A stretch of DNA of 7,877 nucleotides, from the NCBI GenBank assembly GCA_030152425.1, contig JASLJP010000081.1:1-7877 (forward strand), given 5' to 3'. Position 1 is the first letter of the stretch. Each line of letters begins with the position of its first letter. Position numbers and translations under genes: made by a program. Shown piece by piece: positions 6,915 to 7,877 of the stretch. The stretch is from Aquirhabdus sp. GTDB lineage: Bacteria > Pseudomonadota > Gammaproteobacteria > Pseudomonadales > Moraxellaceae. The notes beneath the pieces are model-generated. The model was not told where the DNA came from. It made no database searches and saw nothing but the letters and a program-made list of their open reading frames with translations.

Positions 6915-7060
6915 TCCCTAAACGGCAACTACTACGGTCGATTTCGCGTGAAACACCAAACTACTACAGCAAAAGCCCTCGATCCGCCATGCCACAGCGC
7001 ACACCACCCCGTCCAAGTGAGCAATATCTGACAGGGCTCGCGTGGCTTGACTCGCGCATA
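6915..7060. other. Gene-free region between gspN promoter and hns terminator
   Basis: Only very short frames occur here: 31 codons on the minus strand and 47 on the plus strand, the latter running through the terminator. Neither has a ribosome site, so I call no gene. The only pattern that stands out is a 9-base direct repeat AACTACTAC at 6927-6935 and 6959-6967, 32 bases apart. The region probably holds upstream regulatory sites of the gsp operon. Confidence 0.5.
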
Positions 7061-7096
7061 AAAAAAGCACCCGATTGCGCGAGTGCTTGTTTTTTT
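7061..7096 (-). terminator. Intrinsic terminator of hns (possibly bidirectional)
   Basis: On the minus strand AAGCAC (7083-7088) pairs with GTGCTT (7065-7070), extended inside by CG/CG across a mismatch, and is followed by an unbroken run of T. On the plus strand the same hairpin is followed by GTTTTTTT, so it could stop transcription both ways. It lies about 90 nt after the hns stop and ahead of the gsp promoter. A competing 8-bp stem ACTCGCGC/GCGCGAGT (7050-7057 with 7077-7084) overlaps it. Confidence 0.8.
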
Positions 7097-7130
7097 CCTT
7101 CCGCGCCGACCAGCAGCGCTGCTAACCGCT

Positions 7131-7177
7131 AAATAGGTCGCGGGCGGCTTACCCAGAAAGCCACACGCCGCCTATTT
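7131..7177 (-). other. Hairpin just after the hns stop codon
   Basis: Five nt after the hns stop, minus-strand GGCGGC (7167-7172) can pair with GCCGCC (7143-7148), enclosed by AAATA/TATTT (7173-7177 with 7131-7135). An alternative uses AAATAGG/CCTATTT plus an inner GGCTT/AAGCC stem. No T-run follows, so it is not a normal terminator. It may protect the 3' end of the mRNA from decay or belong to a longer 3' UTR that ends at the T-run near 7061. Confidence 0.45.
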
Positions 7178-7182
7178 ATCCT

Positions 7183-7518
7183 TTAGATCAGGAAGTCTTC
7201 TTTTTTGGCGCCGGTGCTGATTTTAGCAGCCAACCAACGTGGTGGCTTACCACGGCCAGTCCAAGTTTCGCTTGGGTTTTGCGGATTGCGATAACGCGCT
7301 TCAACGGGTTTACGTACGGCAGTGGCTTTACGACCACCACGGGTACGGCCGATTTCAACCAGTTCATCCAAGGTCAGGCCCAAACCGCTGGCAATGGCTT
7401 CGATTTGCACATAGGCATCTTTGATCGCATCAACTTGTTTGATCTCAACCAGGCTTTTCGCCTCGTTAATCATACGCTCAAGTTCCGCAACCGATAATTG
7501 GCTCAGATCTGTACTCAT
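7183..7518 (-). CDS. hns: H-NS family nucleoid protein
   Basis: H-NS proteins bind AT-rich or curved DNA, form filaments and silence horizontally acquired and virulence genes. From ATG 7516-7518 the product has 111 residues. The N-terminal half (about 5-60) is charged and helical, as expected for the oligomerisation coiled coil. A basic linker with RTRGGRK (58-64) leads to the DNA-binding domain with RYRNPQNPSETWTGRGKPPRW (75-95); GRGKPP corresponds to the loop that enters the minor groove. The closing KKEDFLI resembles Acinetobacter H-NS as I recall it. In-frame upstream starts exist (ATG 7528-7530, TTG 7531-7533), but the chosen ATG has GGGA 6 nt upstream and gives the usual length. The gene has its own promoter and terminator and lies just upstream of the gsp operon, whose AT-rich control region could be one of its targets. 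Confidence 0.93.
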   Translation of the reverse strand: MSTDLSQLSVAELERMINEAKSLVEIKQVDAIKDAYVQIEAIASGLGLTLDELVEIGRTRGGRKATAVRKPVEARYRNPQNPSETWTGRGKPPRWLAAKISTGAKKEDFLI

Positions 7519-7552
7519 AATAATTCCCATCAAATAAAAAAAACGTGCCCAA

Positions 7553-7582
7553 TTTATAATGTTACCTAAGAACCTGCCTCAA
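7553..7582 (-). promoter_or_regulatory. Promoter of hns
   Basis: On the minus strand TTGAGG (7577-7582) and TATAAA (7553-7558) are separated by 18 nt, a good match to a sigma70 promoter. Transcription would start near 7545, giving a leader of about 27 nt that contains a run of eight T (7536-7543). Another eight-base T-run (7593-7600) lies just upstream of the -35 box. An 8-bp palindrome GAAATTTC (7583-7590) touches the -35 box. Confidence 0.6.
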
Positions 7583-7600
7583 GAAATTTCCCAAAAAAAA

Positions 7601-7877
7601 CTTCGCAAGGGCAACCCAATCTTAAGTGTGGTGAATATACACCGAAACATCTGCAATGTGCAGAGATTATTGCAGAGATCCTTAATTATTATTACACCAT
7701 AATTACGAAATGGCAAAGCCCCTATATACCCGCAAAAGGAGGCACAGCACGCACATACTGCGCAAGCCAACATCGTACTGATCAGTATCTTTAATACAGA
7801 GAAACTTACCCGTGATCAGATCCTGATCTACGACATGATATTATGTTATTTTTTTATAACGGAAACATAGCCTTGGA
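7601..7877. other. Gene-free region upstream of hns with several small repeats
   Basis: No convincing gene lies here. A 64-codon minus-strand frame (7579-7773) lacks a ribosome site, is Cys-rich and hydrophobic, and overlaps the hns promoter. The region is AT-rich and holds a TCTGCA/TGCAGA cluster (7650-7679), a 12-bp palindrome TACTGATCAGTA (7776-7787), a GATCAG-ATC-CTGATC inverted repeat (7814-7828) and a GTTAT/ATAAC hairpin around six T (7845-7860). It probably contains distal control sites for hns and perhaps for a gene beyond the right edge. Confidence 0.45.

Noticed and set aside
6974..7038. Inverted repeat AGCCCT/AGGGCT spanning the region upstream of gspN
   Set aside because: Only six bases with a 53-base gap; such pairs occur by chance.
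6964..7059. A 31-codon minus-strand frame between hns and gspN
   Set aside because: It begins directly after the terminator T-run with no ribosome site and has no recognisable pattern.
6989..7132. A 47-codon plus-strand frame starting MPQRTPPRPSEQ
   Set aside because: It runs straight through the intrinsic terminator and its T-run, has no Shine-Dalgarno and no known similarity.
7579..7773. A 64-codon minus-strand reading frame upstream of hns
   Set aside because: No ribosome binding site, odd Cys-rich composition, no recognisable domain, and it runs into the hns -35 region.

Overview
The window looks like chromosomal DNA from a gammaproteobacterium, most likely the family Moraxellaceae (relatives of Acinetobacter). 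This is inference from gene content and order, because no database search was possible. The evidence is a small H-NS protein with a C-terminal TWTGRGKPPRWL motif of the Acinetobacter kind, a type II secretion block consisting only of gspN-gspC-gspD, and a lone trpE with no trpG beside it. By eye the base composition is in the mid-50s % G+C, richer than Acinetobacter itself, so a higher-GC relative is more likely. Every gene I can support lies on the minus strand, so transcription runs from right to left.

Right to left: positions 7519-7877 are an AT-rich, gene-free stretch with several small inverted and direct repeats and a good sigma70-type promoter for hns. The hns gene (7183-7518) encodes a nucleoid-associated silencer and ends in a structured 3' region with an intrinsic terminator at 7061-7096. 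A second gene-free stretch (6860-7062) holds the likely promoter region of the secretion operon. gspN (6065-6859), gspC (5157-6065) and gspD (2860-5109) follow: GspC is the inner-membrane clamp, GspD the outer-membrane secretin, and GspN an accessory periplasmic protein. gph (2094-2783, phosphoglycolate phosphatase) comes 76 bases after gspD with an excellent ribosome binding site and is probably followed by a terminator at 2051-2086. trpE (371-1885, anthranilate synthase component I) has a 208-base upstream region that holds a possible 12-codon leader peptide with one Trp codon and competing RNA stems.

At the left, tRNA-Thr(TGT) and tRNA-Tyr(GTA) have their own promoter. This is the order seen at the start of the Enterobacteria thrU-tyrU-glyT-thrT-tufB operon, so tRNA-Gly, a second tRNA-Thr and tuf may lie just beyond the left edge.

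Functionally this is three ordinary housekeeping units (tRNAs, Trp and phosphoglycolate metabolism, protein secretion) plus a global silencer next to the secretion operon. I see no transposon, phage, CRISPR array, toxin-antitoxin or defence locus, and no strong sign of a new system. The points most worth a second look are regulatory: the possible trpE attenuator, the hairpin that presents the gph ribosome binding site, the structured hns 3' end, and the repeated sites upstream of hns and gspN.
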